A DNA stretch of 64,000 bases. It comes from Flavobacterium amnicola. GTDB lineage: Bacteria > Bacteroidota > Bacteroidia > Flavobacteriales > Flavobacteriaceae. The stretch covers positions 62,001-126,000 of the forward strand of contig NZ_SBKO01000006.1 in NCBI RefSeq assembly GCF_004122165.1, given 5' to 3'. Under the pieces are notes generated by a model, which searched no databases, was not told the origin of the DNA, and saw only the letters and a list, made by a program, of their open reading frames with translations. Both the position numbers and the translations under genes were made by a program. Positions 63,049 through 64,000 of this stretch are shown here, piece after piece; positions within the stretch are counted from its first letter, which is position 1; each line of letters begins with the position of its first letter.

Positions 63049-63215
63049 CAAGATGAATGAAAAAAAAAGCACCAAGTTTACTTGAGTGCTTTTTTGTTTT
63101 ATTAAGCTTGAGTAAGGTTTACCTTACTCAGGATCACGAAACAAAGTGGAGTAATCCTGCTCTCCCCACAAGATGAATGAATAAGAAAAAGCACCGAGTT
63201 ACTTAAGCGTCTTTT
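63033..63215 (+). repeat. Direct duplication of tRNA-Tyr 3' end and terminator
   Basis: The 28 bases at 63033-63060 (AATCCTGCTCTCCCCA then CAAGATGAATGA) recur identically at 63153-63180, 120 bp apart. Both copies are followed by a similar GCACC...AGT hairpin and T-run (63067 and 63185). The second copy is not a tRNA, because only its 3' acceptor half is present. The remaining gene-free DNA up to 63475 is AT-rich and shows no further feature beyond a likely promoter region for the next gene. Confidence 0.85.
63067..63097 (+). terminator. Terminator of tRNA-Tyr
   Basis: An AGCAC/GTGCT and AAGT/ACTT imperfect stem followed by TTTTTT, about 20 bp after the tRNA. Confidence 0.7.
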
Positions 63216-63475
63216 TTATTTTAATCTTCTTAAGTTTTTCAAATACTGACTCAATTCAACCCTTTTTTGATTCTATTTTATCGACGAACGGAATCTTTTT
63301 ACCGACAAAATACATCTTTTTAAAACTATAATTTGTAAATATTTTTTTACCATATAATTGATTTTCAACACTTTATCGATTTTATTTGGTTGTTTATCGA
63401 GTTTTGTACTATCATTGTCCTGTCGAATCAAGGGAACCATTTGACAAATAATAATAATAAAATAAACACACTACT

Positions 63476-63979
63476 ATGAACAACAGAACTTTGCCTCAGA
63501 TCCTTTTATTAGTATTAGTTACTCTTTCTTTATTTTCATGTTCAAAGGAAGAGGTTGCCCCAAATCAACCAGTGACTTTTGCACAAGTAAACGCGAAATA
63601 CAATTATACAGCCGATGAATTAGAAGTTTTGACTCTAATTAATAACTATCGTGCTAGCAAAGGTTTAAATACCTTACAAAAAGTAGATTTTATTGCCACA
63701 GTAGCCGAAGGTCATGATAACTATATGATTGCTGTTGGACAAGTATCTCACAATAATTTTGCCGATCGTCATCAGGCTTTGGTAACTAATTTAGGTGCCA
63801 AAACAGTAAGTGAAAATGTAGCTTACAATTATGCTACACCACAAGGGGTATTTAATGCTTGGATGACAAGCGACGGACATCGATTAAACATGGAAGGTGA
63901 CTTTACTCACTTTGGTATTGCCATACGCGCTAATGCCGATGGAAAAAAATATTACACGAATTTATTCATGAAAAAATAG
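63476..63979 (+). CDS. CAP-domain (SCP/PR1-like) lipoprotein
   Basis: This is a 167-residue protein with a lipoprotein signal (LVTLSLFSCSK, Cys about 22) and a CAP domain (about 45-167). The conserved elements are EVLTLINNYRASKGLNTL, the His in VAEGHDNYM, SHNNFADR, and GVFNAWMTSDGHRLNMEGDF with the His of the cavity. CAP proteins are extracellular, and their bacterial roles are poorly known. It closes the window as a complete gene with stop at 63979. Confidence 0.9.
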   Translation: MNNRTLPQILLLVLVTLSLFSCSKEEVAPNQPVTFAQVNAKYNYTADELEVLTLINNYRASKGLNTLQKVDFIATVAEGHDNYMIAVGQVSHNNFADRHQALVTNLGAKTVSENVAYNYATPQGVFNAWMTSDGHRLNMEGDFTHFGIAIRANADGKKYYTNLFMKK

Positions 63980-64000
63980 TTTGTTTTAGTTGGTTTTATT

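Noticed and set aside
63033..63180. tRNA 3'-end duplication as the att pair of the 12-kb island
   Set aside because: The island's own direct repeats are at 39804 and 51793; the tRNA duplication encloses only 120 bp and no mobility gene.

Overview
The window is a piece of a low-GC Flavobacteriaceae chromosome, most likely Flavobacterium or a close relative. The evidence is as follows: genes lack Shine-Dalgarno sites; many have a TAnnTTTG -7 box (for example at 7539, 12218, 38201, 56587, 60884 and 62925); there is a type IX secretion sorting tail on a cell-wall amidase; and there are many family-restricted DUF proteins typical of flavobacteria (DUF6452, DUF6048, DUF6095, DUF6146, DUF6787, DUF6642). 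All calls rest on reading motifs by eye; no database search was run.

Region 1 (1-39,669) is ordinary chromosome. It holds ornithine aminotransferase, a T9SS-exported CUB-domain amidase, RNA methyltransferases (RlmD and a THUMP/RlmL-like enzyme), a ZIP transporter and MurQ. It continues with a CHASE-like hybrid histidine kinase, TerC, both topoisomerase IV subunits, a TonB-dependent receptor and YchF. A ferredoxin / acyl-CoA reductase / SerC / SerA cluster follows, then MsrA, a LolD-like ATPase and MnmE. Strong terminator hairpins separate most transcription units.

Region 2 (about 39,781-51,804) is a 12-kb integrated island inserted just behind the intact mnmE gene. It is bounded by imperfect direct repeats sharing the 12-mer TTGTACCTCGAT (39804-39815 and 51793-51804), each inside a cluster of TTGTACC motifs. 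Its genes all lie on the + strand in this order: (i) a translationally coupled pair, a large helical protein plus a PD-(D/E)XK nuclease-like protein, a candidate uncharacterised defence module; (ii) a zinc-finger/double-HTH protein, a tyrosine integrase and an unknown protein; (iii) an excisionase-like HTH protein and a candidate replication initiator; (iv) a structured non-coding stretch and an exported YD-repeat-like protein; (v) a Thoeris anti-phage operon. That operon encodes a TIR protein, a SIR2-SLOG ThsA and a canonical ThsB, followed by a truncated third ThsB at the island edge. Three 24-bp-phased repeats sit in front of the Thoeris operon as a likely operator. No conjugation genes are visible, so the island looks like a small integrative (possibly mobilisable) defence element.

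Region 3 (51,866-64,000) returns to chromosome. It holds OsmC, an RMD1/DUF155 protein, a 2H phosphoesterase, a YchJ-like protein and a methyltransferase. Next comes a Crp/Fnr regulator directly upstream of a sulfur module (two half-size YeeE/YedE permeases plus a metallo-beta-lactamase/double-rhodanese protein) with a CRP-type palindrome in its promoter region. Small unknown genes follow, then two DUF4369-type lipoproteins (one with a TlpA-like thioredoxin domain), tRNA-Tyr with a duplicated 3' tail, and a CAP-domain lipoprotein.
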